Assembly (NCBI GenBank): GCA_024516035.1
Contig: CM044965.1
Coordinates: 27,480,425-27,544,424, forward strand
DNA length: 64,000 nt
Direction of reading: 5' to 3'
Source of the DNA: Bactericera cockerelli
Taxonomy: Eukaryota; Arthropoda; Insecta; Hemiptera; Triozidae
Shown one piece after another: positions 22,506 through 31,865 of this stretch (its first letter is position 1; the number at the start of each line of letters is the position of its first letter). The notes under the pieces were generated by a model. That model ran no database searches. It had not been told where the DNA came from and saw only the letters and a program-made list of their open reading frames with translations. The position numbers and the translations under genes were made by a program.

Positions 22506-23279
22506 AAGGTAATTCTTAAAAAATTGTTTCTCACTCTATCTCTATTTTCCACCAGACTCCAAATTACCATACCCTCCCTCACACATGCAATAGAATCAAC
22601 AGATGAGATTCTGGCGGAATACCTAAAGATAATAATAATAAAGAAAATACTGATAATGAAAATAACGCCAAGAGGAAAGTGGAACATTGCCCCCACCCCT
22701 CCCTAAACATACACAGCGTAAAATTCCCATGCATTAAACAGAGCCAAAACGAGGGGAGGGAGAGAGAGAGACAGAGAGTAAATGAGTGGGATGGAAAATA
22801 TGTTAAATAGAAAGCTGGGAGAGGGGGGAAAGGGGAGGTAAAGCGTTTTATAATGATAATGAATAAAGACTTGTGCCGTTTAGGAAGACGGCGGGGTGAT
22901 TTGGAACGCTGCGGGGAAAGTTCGGACTTCAGAGGTTGTGCAAGTGAAAAATTGTTGATTTAGAAGAAATTTTGACTGGTTGTTAGATTTTAGACTTTCT
23001 ACAAGAGTTCTTTAAAAACTTACAATTCCACACCACAAGGTATACTAAACTAACAATGAATAAAATCAAAACTTAGAAGATAATATCAATAAAGTAATAT
23101 TGATGATAGCCAACGTTACAAAAGCATAATCAACTGAAAAAAGGTAATAACATGACAAATTCATTCTGATACTTCTGATTTTTTAATTAAATTAATGAAA
23201 TACTTCATTATGTAACTTTGGTGATAAAGATTTTTTTATGTTTAAGGTTTAAAATGAAAATGATTTTTTTGTACATACA

Positions 23280-23514
23280 AAAAATAATGTAGGGTTACAC
23301 AAAAGGCTTTTTAAAAAAGCTAGACTCGAAAGTCGATTTATTTCGAAACTTAGAAAATTACAATTATTATAAGAGCTTAAAACTAAGGGTGAGAAAACTG
23401 ACTTGCTCGATGCAGGTAACAGAACTGAGGTGTATGGCTGTCCTGAGGAGCTATCAGGAGAAAATAGTGGTCAGCATTTAATATGACAATATAAGCAAAT
23501 TCGAATACATAACT
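23280..23514 (-). repeat. 3' LTR of the errantivirus
   Basis: On the minus strand it begins AGTTATGTATTCG and ends with TGTAACCCTACATTATTTTT. The AGT start resembles errantivirus LTRs. It matches the other LTR over its full length, with at most a 1-base length difference in an A run. Confidence 0.93.
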
Positions 23515-23527
23515 CCTCCATTCCTAG
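23515..23527 (-). other. Polypurine tract
   Basis: The minus strand reads AGGAATGGAGGAG immediately before the 3' LTR, which is the expected place for plus-strand priming in reverse transcription. It overlaps the env stop codon (TAG, 23524-23526). Confidence 0.75.
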
Positions 23528-24578
23528 AATTTGGCAGCACCCGGAAGAGGAATTTTTGGGTACACAGAATCGACCCTTGGTTGGACTTCAATATTGTTTG
23601 GAGTTGGACTTGAACCAACTACTATGTTACTGGCTGTATCATTGGGATGCTTCAAAGTCCATTTTTTATAGAATTTTAGTACACCCTGTATAATCAAAAA
23701 ACTTAAAATTAAAACAAATAAAATAATATTTACAAAATTCCAATTCTCATTGTTTTCATTTTCCATCATTAGCTTTCTAATTTGATTTGGGTCCATGGTT
23801 GCTAGTTGTAAATTTTTTAACCTTAATGATGAGTGAATTTGAACGTTGCTAATAATGTTATCTTCAGGATGTAAAATAATGGGTTTTCCGGAAGCTTTTT
23901 CCTGAAAAGAAAGTACATGGTCCCTAAAGAGAATTCTGTTATTAAGTGCTGGTTCGATGAGGTAAACTCCTTGCACCTCCTTGACTTCGTCGTGGTCTTG
24001 AGATTCTACTCGTAATATATCCTCGCAAGGGAAAACACCTAGATATTGATTAATATCAGGTATGAATTCTAGATAATTTTCGGGTACCTCTAGCTGTACG
24101 TACTCGCATTGTTTTGTGCTCCCGTTGAGTAGCACTTGTTGTTCGCATTTATTATTATTGATATTTACATTTGTTTGCGAGCAGTAGAATGGGTTTCCTA
24201 ACACACACGGGCCATTCAAAGTTTTAACTACATTTCTGGATTTAAGAAGGTAATTATTATTAGGTATGATAGCAACATAGGTATTATTCTGAGTGGTGGG
24301 CAAAGGTATGAGATGATACAGCTCAAATGTTGTATCATAGTTTATTGGGAAAGATAAGAAAAATAGAATCTTATTCTTTTCAACGGTACAGTCAACCTTG
24401 ATTAATTTTTGTACTTCTGATATGTTCAGATCATCTGGAGCGATGTTCAGATGTCGCAATAACTTAATTTTCTCGATTTGCATTTTTAAATCTTCTAAAG
24501 GAAGAATGCTGGGGTGGTAGATTCTTAACTTACAAAATGTTAGAGCGTTTTCCAAGTCCTGCAGAATGGTAATAATTA
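23524..24578 (-). pseudogene. env: Errantivirus env, 3' part (downstream of the Helitron)
   Basis: C-terminal part of an insect errantivirus envelope glycoprotein, distal to the Helitron insertion. The frame is open from the insertion edge to the TAG at 23524. It has several Cys residues and N-x-S/T sites in an ectodomain-like region. A hydrophobic membrane anchor lies near the C-terminus (about plus positions 23665-23735, core NIILFVLILSFLII), followed by a lysine-containing tail of about 50 residues. There is no ATG at its upstream edge, only a TTG, so it is unlikely to be made on its own. With the 5' part, total env length would be about 535 residues, usual for the family. Confidence 0.85.
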
Positions 24579-24834
24579 TCTCTATATATAAAACAGAAAA
24601 AGTGACTACCTACCTATGTTTGTTTGTTTGTTTGTTTGTTTGTTTGTCCGGAGTTGTTTAGCCAAAACGGTAAGAGATAGCGAAAAATGTCTCAGAATTG
24701 ACCCCCCCAAAACCATTATCGCTTTGTCTAGAAAAATTATAAAAAGTTCAAAAAGGCATTGCTGTCCAGCAGTACGGCCATGCCTTAGTAAATTTGAGAT
24801 TTAGTCCCGTTGCAAAGCACGGGCAAACGGCTAG
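24579..24834 (+). mobile_element. Non-autonomous Helitron inserted in env
   Basis: Starts TCTCTATATATAAAAC after an A and ends CGGCTAG before a T, the hallmark 5'-TC...CTAG-3' between A and T. A hairpin (CCCGTTGCAAAGCACGGG) lies 7 bases before CTAG. The interior has tetranucleotide runs (TACC)n and (GTTT)n, then CCGGAGTTGTTTAGCCAAAA. There is no coding capacity. It lacks target-site duplication, as Helitrons do. A sister copy at 44794-45057 is almost identical apart from the tetranucleotide runs. The length of 256 bases shifts the env frame. Confidence 0.9.
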
Positions 24835-25388
24835 TTGTATTATAATGGAAGATCAACTGAGTGGCCGCATCTTTAGCGGTGAAAACATCCTTTACGGTAA
24901 TAGCGGTGTCTGTTATGTTAACCAGTAGAGAAAGTTTATGTTGAATTGCAGACTCGCTATGTTCAATATTTTTGATCATGTTATCAAACCTGGCTATCGC
25001 TTCATGTGTTAATGAATACTGTAACTCGATTTGTTTTTGTAACCTTCTGTCATTATTATTTAGATCTTCTAAAATTTTATTGTAACGGTGTTCATCCGTG
25101 GAGTCAAGGTTGCCTGTTGTGATTTTTACTAAGGTGCCTAAGTCTGGGAATAAGGCCCTTCTAATACGGGTCGGTATGGACTCATAACCTATAGCGTGTA
25201 GTTTATTGACAGCAATGATCTGCAAGTGAAGAATTAATTTATTATGATTTACTAACTCTTTCTGAAGATGACGTTTATCTTTCGTGATGACTTGCAACTG
25301 ATTGTATTGGTTTATGGGTAGAATACCGGTGTTTTGTGTGATGGATTTTATGGCTACTGTTGGTTGGAACAAGATGGCCCAGCAGAAT
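24835..25388 (-). pseudogene. env: Errantivirus env, 5' part (up to the Helitron)
   Basis: N-terminal part of an F-type fusion glycoprotein. A hydrophobic start (WAILFQPTVA) suits a signal peptide. A furin-type site RIRR with cleavage before ALFPDLG (plus 25148-25168) is followed by a fusion-peptide-like stretch and long heptad-like helices (residues about 100-160 counted from the TTG at 25372). This layout matches baculovirus F proteins and errantivirus Env. The frame continues about 17 residues into Helitron sequence and stops at 24785. There is no ATG: the family makes Env from a spliced RNA, and an acceptor lies directly upstream. It overlaps the pol end. Confidence 0.85.
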
Positions 25389-28300
25389 CTGAAAAAAGCG
25401 GGAAGTTACGTTGGACTTTGGGTCGTTTAATGTTAGAGAGGTGAATTTTTTCACTCGTGTTGTGATGTGTCGGCTGTATTTCAGCAGTTTTTGTTTTCTC
25501 GTGTACTTCAGCTACTGTTTCTATTTTGTATTTATTTCCCGTTTTATTTTGTTTCTGTCGATTCCTGACAGAGACACGAATTGGTATCTTGGATGGTAAA
25601 GGTTCCCTACTTCTATTAACCTTTTCAATAGTGGTATTTTTTCTTGTCGAAATTCTATTATGAACTACTTCGTAAAGCATTTGCATTCTATCCTTATGGT
25701 TATTAACGTAGTCTCTTGTTATTTGAACTTCATTATCTAATTCCAGCAGTTGATTAGGTTCCATGTGGCCTGTTATGATTTCAATAGGTCTGTAATTAGT
25801 GTTTGAGTGTATAGAATAATTGTATGCAATGATGGCGTATCTTGCCATAGTGGTAATGGAGTCATTTTTAAATTCACTTCGGTTTTTCATAAGCCTAATG
25901 TGTTCGATTAAGGTTGAGTGAAATCTTTCACATGGAGAATTGCTTTCCGGATGTTGACTCGATGCGAAATGCATCTCAATTTTGTGCAGTGAGAGCAACT
26001 CTTTCACTACCGCATTTTTAAACTCGCACCCATTGTCAGAAATGATAAGTTTTGGTAGACCATGGTGTGAAAAGGATTCCAAGAGCTTGTCGGCTATTTC
26101 CACAGCCTGACATGATTTAAGTGCGTACAACTGAGCAAATTTGGAGAAAGGGTCTACTATTGATAGAAATTTTGTTTTGTCTAATGAAACTGTATCTATG
26201 TGTAGTGTTTCAAACGGTTTGTGTGTGGTTGGTGTTATGTTATATTGTAGATTTAACGGATGTCTATCATATTTTGTAACTGTACAGATTTCACAGCTAT
26301 TAATATAGTCCTGTACATATTTTTGTATGTTGGGCCAGTAGTAAATCTCTTTGATTTCTCTTGTAACTTCGTCAATACCTCTATGATTGGTTTTTCCTTC
26401 GTGTATCGTCTTTATGATCCTATCTTTAGATGTTTCATCCTCTATGTCCTTCAAAAACTTAACACACTTTACAAAATTTATATTAGATGAATTGAATGTA
26501 GCTTGTAATACTTGTGAGAGTTTTTCATAAATCTCCGACTCAAAGTAAAGAAGATATTTAACTTTGGGTGCTATGTAAGTTTTGATAAACTTAACCATTT
26601 CGCTTTCTAAATTGCTTAAACTAAACTTAACATTAATTCTCTGCTTATTTACATGTAGTTTTGTAACTGTCACTTTCGTTTCAGTTGCTGTCGAAGTCGA
26701 CAATATCAACTGGTTATATCCAATGTTTACCGCTGACTCTGAAATAGGAATCCCTATAATAGGATTTTCCTTACTGGTGTGAACTGTGTCACTCTCGTCG
26801 TTATCTACAATCCCTCCATTCCTAGTATTAGGCAACCTGGATGGGATAGGATTCGTGCTACAGGGTAGTCTATCTGTAGTAATAATATCATCTAGAGGTT
26901 CTTCTGTATTCGATGTCAAATCAGCGTACCTATTACTTATAAATTCGTCTAAGTCGAATTCGATTTCATTCGGATTAGTATCGCCAGGTTCTGCGATAAC
27001 TGACGAAATTTCATCAATATCCGGGTTGGTGTTTATATTGATCTCAACTCTCGATAAGGCATCGGCATTGGTGTTCGATGCACCTTTTTTATACACAATA
27101 GTGTAGTCATACTCTTCTAATTGTAATCGCCACCGAATCAATTTAGAGTTTGGCTCTTTCATGGACATTAGCCATTGTAACGGTTTATGGTCGGAATAGA
27201 TGGTGAACTTGCGTCCATAGAGATAAGGACGGAAATATCTTACAGCCCAAACAATGGCTAACAGTTCCTTTTCGATGGTGCTATAATTTTGCTCATGATC
27301 ATTTAGGGTACGGCTTGCATACGCCACAGGAAGGTCACTTCCTAAAGTGCCTTGTGATAACACGGCACCAATGGCAACATTGCTAGCATCAGTTGCTAAT
27401 AAGAAGGGTTTAGTAAAATCAGGATACTGTAAAATTGGGTCATTCGTTAGCATTTGCTTACATAATTCAAAACATTTTATGTATTCTACGTCATTAACGT
27501 TTATGATGGAACCTTTTTTTAGGCATTTAGTTAAAGGTTTGGTCAAATTCGCAAAGGAAGGGATAAACTTGCGGTAATATCCTAATAATCCTAGGAACCC
27601 TTTTACAGATTTTACTGTAGTGGGAATCGGATAATCTTGAATTGCCTTAATCTTATCAGGATTGGGCTTAACGCCGTTAGGTGTGATTAAATGTCCCAAG
27701 AATGCCACTTCCTTTAAGAGGAAATTGGTCTTATCGATCTGTACCTTAAGGTTAAATGAGCGGAGTCTGTTTAACACAGCTCTAAGATTAGCAATATGTT
27801 CTTGAAGGGAAGTACTGAAGATAAGAATATCGTCTAAGTAAACAACACATATTTTCCCTATTAACCCGCGAAGAACGTCGTCCATCGTTCGTTGAAAAGT
27901 TCGCGGGGCATTTTTCAATCCCATAGGCATTCTCAAATATTCGTAGTGACCATTGTCTACGTTGAATGCGGTCTTTTGGATGCTGTTCTCATCCATTTGA
28001 ATTTGCAAGTACCCACTAGCCAAATCTAAGGTGGAAAAATATTGGCATCTGCCTAATTTGTCTAACAGATCGCTAATGTTTGGTAACGGATAGGTATCAC
28101 CTATTGTTTTTTCGTTTAACTTTTTATAATCAATGACAATGCGCCATTTCTTTTTGCCAGAATTGTCCAATTTTTTTGGCACGACCCAAATTGGGCTACA
28201 CCATGGAGAGTGGGAATGGCGGATAATTCCCTGATCAAGCATTTTTGTTATTTGGTTGTGGACCTCCTGTCTATGAATTTCTGGGTAGCGATATATTTTA

Positions 28301-29178
28301 GCATGTGTAGGAGTTTCGTCAGTTGTGTTGATTGTATGCTTGATTTCGTTGGCAAATGTCAACGACTTGCCCTCCCAATGAAAGACATCAGCGAATTGAT
28401 GTAAAACTTTCATGGTTTCGTATTTTTCTTCTAAGTTCATGTGATCGAACTTTATTTTGGAAAAATCTACGTGACTACTAGATTTTATAGTAGACGTTGC
28501 ATGTAGCTCACATGGGTTAACTTTATTATATTCTTGCAAGTCAAGATTTAATGGTCTCAGCGGTTTGAATGACTGTTGCTTATCTGTGGTATTTACTATT
28601 GAACAAATAATTTTATTCGCTATTACTGAAGTTAATCCTTCAGGAATGTATAAACTTCCATCTCCGATACGTGTATGTGGCATCAGCACATCACCTCTAA
28701 GGTTTGTCTCTACCGGAAGTTGCAATATGACTTCGGAATGAGAAGGTACGGTTACCAAATTTAACTGAGGATTTAAATCCTTAAAATGTAAAGGGATTTG
28801 TGTATTGGCATTTTTTAACAATTGGTTATCGCAATCGATAACGAACTTGAACTGTCTTAGTATGTCTATACCTATTAGACAATCGAAATAATCATGGAAA
28901 TGAAAAACATGGTACTTTACAAGAGTATTGTTATTTGAATTCTTAAATTCTTTTGGGGCTTTGGTTATTACACTTGAACTTTCTCGTGTAACTCCATGAG
29001 CGGTTTTAATCAAGAAATCGTCTGGACTAATATTTTTGGGAAAGAATTTGTGTGCAATATCAGGTCTCATGAATGAACGAGTACTACCTGAATCAATTAG
29101 ACAGTACAAATTTTGCGGATGTAAGATGACAAAGGGTAATTTATCTTTGCCATGTTCAATGTTCAGTAATTCTAACAT
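25354..29178 (-). CDS. pol: Errantivirus Pol polyprotein (protease, reverse transcriptase, RNase H, integrase)
   Basis: A 1274-codon frame. Domains in order: aspartic protease with DSG at residues 29-31; reverse transcriptase with YLDD at 447-450; RNase H with the ATDAS block (Asp597) and a YSDHKPLQ motif; integrase with a zinc-binding H926-H932-C962-C965 set and catalytic D995, D1048 and E1084 (35 residues between the last two). The order PR-RT-RH-IN defines the Ty3/Gypsy group. It reverse transcribes the element RNA and inserts the DNA. The ATG overlaps the gag stop as ATGTTAG, in the -1 frame relative to gag, so expression by frameshift or reinitiation is possible. No canonical slippery heptamer was found. 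All catalytic residues are present and no stop interrupts it. Confidence 0.95.
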   Translation of the reverse strand: MLELLNIEHGKDKLPFVILHPQNLYCLIDSGSTRSFMRPDIAHKFFPKNISPDDFLIKTAHGVTRESSSVITKAPKEFKNSNNNTLVKYHVFHFHDYFDCLIGIDILRQFKFVIDCDNQLLKNANTQIPLHFKDLNPQLNLVTVPSHSEVILQLPVETNLRGDVLMPHTRIGDGSLYIPEGLTSVIANKIICSIVNTTDKQQSFKPLRPLNLDLQEYNKVNPCELHATSTIKSSSHVDFSKIKFDHMNLEEKYETMKVLHQFADVFHWEGKSLTFANEIKHTINTTDETPTHAKIYRYPEIHRQEVHNQITKMLDQGIIRHSHSPWCSPIWVVPKKLDNSGKKKWRIVIDYKKLNEKTIGDTYPLPNISDLLDKLGRCQYFSTLDLASGYLQIQMDENSIQKTAFNVDNGHYEYLRMPMGLKNAPRTFQRTMDDVLRGLIGKICVVYLDDILIFSTSLQEHIANLRAVLNRLRSFNLKVQIDKTNFLLKEVAFLGHLITPNGVKPNPDKIKAIQDYPIPTTVKSVKGFLGLLGYYRKFIPSFANLTKPLTKCLKKGSIINVNDVEYIKCFELCKQMLTNDPILQYPDFTKPFLLATDASNVAIGAVLSQGTLGSDLPVAYASRTLNDHEQNYSTIEKELLAIVWAVRYFRPYLYGRKFTIYSDHKPLQWLMSMKEPNSKLIRWRLQLEEYDYTIVYKKGASNTNADALSRVEININTNPDIDEISSVIAEPGDTNPNEIEFDLDEFISNRYADLTSNTEEPLDDIITTDRLPCSTNPIPSRLPNTRNGGIVDNDESDTVHTSKENPIIGIPISESAVNIGYNQLILSTSTATETKVTVTKLHVNKQRINVKFSLSNLESEMVKFIKTYIAPKVKYLLYFESEIYEKLSQVLQATFNSSNINFVKCVKFLKDIEDETSKDRIIKTIHEGKTNHRGIDEVTREIKEIYYWPNIQKYVQDYINSCEICTVTKYDRHPLNLQYNITPTTHKPFETLHIDTVSLDKTKFLSIVDPFSKFAQLYALKSCQAVEIADKLLESFSHHGLPKLIISDNGCEFKNAVVKELLSLHKIEMHFASSQHPESNSPCERFHSTLIEHIRLMKNRSEFKNDSITTMARYAIIAYNYSIHSNTNYRPIEIITGHMEPNQLLELDNEVQITRDYVNNHKDRMQMLYEVVHNRISTRKNTTIEKVNRSREPLPSKIPIRVSVRNRQKQNKTGNKYKIETVAEVHEKTKTAEIQPTHHNTSEKIHLSNIKRPKVQRNFPLFSDSAGPSCSNQQ
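25388..25402 (-). promoter_or_regulatory. Putative 3' splice acceptor for env mRNA
   Basis: The minus strand reads CCCGCTTTTTTCAG then ATTC, a pyrimidine tract ending in CAG just before the env frame. A stop codon lies a few codons upstream in that frame and there is no ATG, so env needs a 5' exon. Errantiviruses express env from a spliced subgenomic RNA. The donor was not located. Confidence 0.6.
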
Positions 29179-30218
29179 TGGGGTTGTGGGTTTTCCGAGG
29201 CATTTGCGTGAAAATCCTCAGATTCCTCCTGTTGAACTGTGTATTGGTCGGTATCTTGACCTTCGTATTCGTGGTATGTGTTTGTTTGTTCATCATAATA
29301 TGCGTAATGTGTAGCGAACTCATGTGTATGTTGTTCTGGAATCGAACCAGGCTCTGTGTTGTGTAGATTTTGTTGTATGGTTTGCACGCCACTCATTGGT
29401 GTAGGTCGGGGTAAGAATCTCTGCTGTGTGTTTTGAAAACCTGAAGTTGATGGTCTATTTTGATAATTCTGATTGTTGTTGTTAAAGGGATTTCTTTGTT
29501 GGAATCTGTTCGGTGTAGAGTTAACTGATCTGTTTGGATTGAAATAGTTAGGACGGAAAGGTTGAGGATTTGGTCTGAAAGGTGCAAAGGGTCTGTGTGT
29601 TGGTGACGTAAATTTTGGTTTATGCGCTATGTGATTATCATTGTTTGGTGTTTTCTTGTTTACGTCTATTTGGAAGTCATTGGTGAGCATGTTCAATGCT
29701 TCACCTAGGTTTTGGGGGTCTTTTGTCCTCATCAGTGAACCTAAAGGATCTTTTAATCCTTTTAGCAATGTTCTTAGCGCTAATTTGTTAATGTACTGTC
29801 TTAGGTTTGCTTGGTCCATGTTATGAGTTTCTAAATAACTGTTGTGTAAATTCACTAATTTCTGTACTTTGTTCAAGAACTCAAACGGTGAGTCACTTCC
29901 CTGCGTCAAGTTACACATTTCAATTGTCAGTGTATACGCGTCCCTTTTATCACTGTATGTAGTCAATAGTGCTGTCTTTAAGTCTTGCCAGGTAGTGATA
30001 TTAAATGATGTTATATTTATCTTCGCGTCCCCAATTATCTTAGATTTTAGTGATGACATCAACCACACATTCTGAAAACATCCTACATCATTAGGATTAT
30101 AAAAGTAGTTCACGAGTTTTTCTGCGATCGACAAAAACTCCGGGAGGAGTTCCGCCTCCCCCCTGAAATCAGGGACCACCCTTAGGTGTTCACCGGTCAA
30201 AACTGGTACCTGTGCCAT
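29172..30218 (-). CDS. gag: Errantivirus Gag polyprotein
   Basis: The 348-residue frame starts at ATG 30218. Its N-terminal two thirds resemble the retrotransposon Gag fold (for example the TWQDLKTALLTTYSDKRDAY block near residues 75-95). The C-terminal third is rich in Asn, Gln, Pro, Phe and Arg, with no CCHC zinc knuckle, which is normal for errantiviruses. It would package element RNA. The stop TAG overlaps the pol start. The frame stays open for 45 codons upstream of the ATG, to a TAA at 30354-30356, encoding an acidic stretch and then DLQLDILIREL. That could be part of Gag if a non-ATG start or a spliced start were used. Confidence 0.9.
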   Translation of the reverse strand: MAQVPVLTGEHLRVVPDFRGEAELLPEFLSIAEKLVNYFYNPNDVGCFQNVWLMSSLKSKIIGDAKINITSFNITTWQDLKTALLTTYSDKRDAYTLTIEMCNLTQGSDSPFEFLNKVQKLVNLHNSYLETHNMDQANLRQYINKLALRTLLKGLKDPLGSLMRTKDPQNLGEALNMLTNDFQIDVNKKTPNNDNHIAHKPKFTSPTHRPFAPFRPNPQPFRPNYFNPNRSVNSTPNRFQQRNPFNNNNQNYQNRPSTSGFQNTQQRFLPRPTPMSGVQTIQQNLHNTEPGSIPEQHTHEFATHYAYYDEQTNTYHEYEGQDTDQYTVQQEESEDFHANASENPQPQC

Positions 30219-30356
30219 ATTTAATTGTCCTAGTTCTCGGATAAGGATGTCAAGTTGAAGATCTATGGCAGGTGGGTTTTGATATTCTTCCTGATCTGAA
30301 TCTGGGTCTGATTCTTCTAAAATTGGATGTAGATTATAATCCAGTTTGAATTTTTA

Positions 30357-31030
30357 AAGAAAGGGGTTAAAACAGAAGGAGAGAGATTTTAAAATTTAAT
30401 CACCAAAATAAAATATCCAGAAATATAATAAAGTTTGAATGGCTTACATTATCGCGGATCTAAATTTCATTTTTCTTATATCTGCTGGAATGATGCTGGA
30501 AGAGAGTGATGTTGTGGAGAGAACGATGTTGTGAAGAAAGTAGAATCCGTTGTATTTTTAAAGATGTGAAGAATGAAATCCAATTTTGATATTATGTAAG
30601 TTGATTCGTATGCAGCTATTTATTTACAGGAACTTAGATATTAATTGTTTTAAAGGAGGAATATTCCCTTAAATATTTTCTTAAAATATTTCGGAAACCT
30701 GACTACTTAATAATGTCCATTTATTAGTAGGGGTTCCTTTTAATGAAAAAAGATATTTTTCACTGTTGAAAAAATATTTCAATAATTTTTAAATTAATGT
30801 TCATCAAGCATTTATTTTATGTTAAAAATTGTAAGCATAAAAAATATTAATAATGTTCTGATTTTCGCTCAGATATTATTAGTTCTAATTTGTATTTTTT
30901 ATAATTCACTTTTATTTATTTTTATTTGTAAAAATTCACTTTTTAAAATATTTTATTTCTTATTTAAAAAAAATCTGGGAGTGGTTCCCTAAAAACAGCG
31001 GTTAATTTGCACTTAACTTGAATTTAGGTT
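30357..31030 (-). other. Errantivirus 5' untranslated leader
   Basis: About 0.67 kb of AT-rich sequence between the primer-binding site and gag, without a long open frame. It is the expected place for RNA packaging signals and a splice donor for env. I could not assign either by eye. Confidence 0.6.
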
Positions 31031-31047
31031 CCGTTTTACTGCGCCAA
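31031..31047 (-). other. Primer-binding site
   Basis: The minus strand next to the 5' LTR reads TGGCGCAGTAAAACGG. The first nine bases agree with the TGGCGCAGT type complementary to the 3' end of tRNA-Ser, which is used by several errantiviruses (established knowledge). The T would belong to the LTR, an overlap also known in the group. Confidence 0.65.
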
Positions 31048-31280
31048 AAATAATGTAGGGTTACACAAAAGGCTTTTTAAAAAAGCTAGACTCGAAAGTC
31101 GATTTATTTCGAAACTTAGAAAATTACAATTATTATAAGAGCTTAAAACTAAGGGTGAGAAAACTGACTTGCTCGATGCAGGTAACAGAACTGAGGTGTA
31201 TGGCTGTCCTGAGGAGCTATCAGGAGAAAATAGTGGTCAGCATTTAATATGACAATATAAGCAAATTCGAATACATAACT
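31046..31280 (-). repeat. 5' LTR of the errantivirus
   Basis: Full-length partner of 23280-23514, carrying the promoter end of the element in minus orientation. It is followed on the plus side by the target duplication TACA. Confidence 0.93.
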
Positions 31281-31857
31281 TACATGAATCATTGAGACTT
31301 GTTACCTTTAGTTCGAATGAAAAATGTTAAAGATTTGTCTTTTTTGTATCCAACTCTCGAAGTTCAGCATGATTTGGAGTAACACACATGCAATGGGCCT
31401 GAAAAAATTGCAGTGCTGCAATTTGGCAATTTCTCCTACATAATATAGCATTTTTCTACATCTGATTTACTAAATGGTTACAAATTAAATTTATTGTACA
31501 TTAACTTTGTAAATTATAAATTTATTGAATAAAAAACACCAAAAACACTCAATTAGCACACATATCCCAACCTGATCTCAATCACCCCCGTCTTACCCTA
31601 ACGAACTTTTTTTTTCTCATTTTAAACTTTACGATGAGTTACAAAACCCCACTCGTTCCTCCCTGGATGGGAGGGGGTTCATCAGAGAGGAGGGGGTTCA
31701 TCAGAGACTAAAAAAGAGAAGGAGGATGAGGGAGAGTTTGTTTTTGTGAATGAAACTCATTTTGAAATTCCTCCATGCACCCCTGATGGCTGTAGCGTAA
31801 TTTTACTCCAGCTCCTCAACTTCTTCTTCTTCTTTGCTTTAAATTTTTTCATTATAA

Positions 31858-31865
31858 TGACGTCA
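31858..31865. promoter_or_regulatory. CRE palindrome TGACGTCA
   Basis: A perfect cyclic-AMP response element core in a locally GC-richer stretch, with CTCGCGAG nearby at about 31880. No gene start is recognised, so this is only a sequence match. A T/G-rich segment without genes follows to about 32600. Confidence 0.25.

Larger units (their letters stand above)
23276..31284 (-). mobile_element. Errantivirus-type (Gypsy/Ty3) endogenous retrovirus, complete, env interrupted
   Basis: A complete LTR retroelement of about 8.0 kb on the minus strand. It has 235-bp LTRs at both ends, a primer-binding site, gag, pol and env in retroviral order, and a polypurine tract. A 4-bp duplication TACA flanks it (23276-23279 and 31281-31284), as expected for errantiviruses, which favour TACATA-like targets. 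The LTRs look identical or nearly so by eye and pol is open for 1274 codons, so the insertion is young. A 256-bp Helitron splits env. Insect errantiviruses of this group are named here from family knowledge; the species-level element was not identified. Confidence 0.93.

Noticed and set aside
24785..24834. Last 17 residues of the env 5' frame as genuine Env
   Set aside because: They are translated from the Helitron 3' end (hairpin region), not from env.
29178..29210. Canonical -1 frameshift heptamer at the end of gag
   Set aside because: The candidate GGAAAAC does not satisfy X XXY YYZ in the gag frame, so I did not annotate it.
29156..29392. 78-codon minus-strand ORF overlapping gag and pol
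   Set aside because: Third-frame shadow of the gag C-terminus with no independent features.
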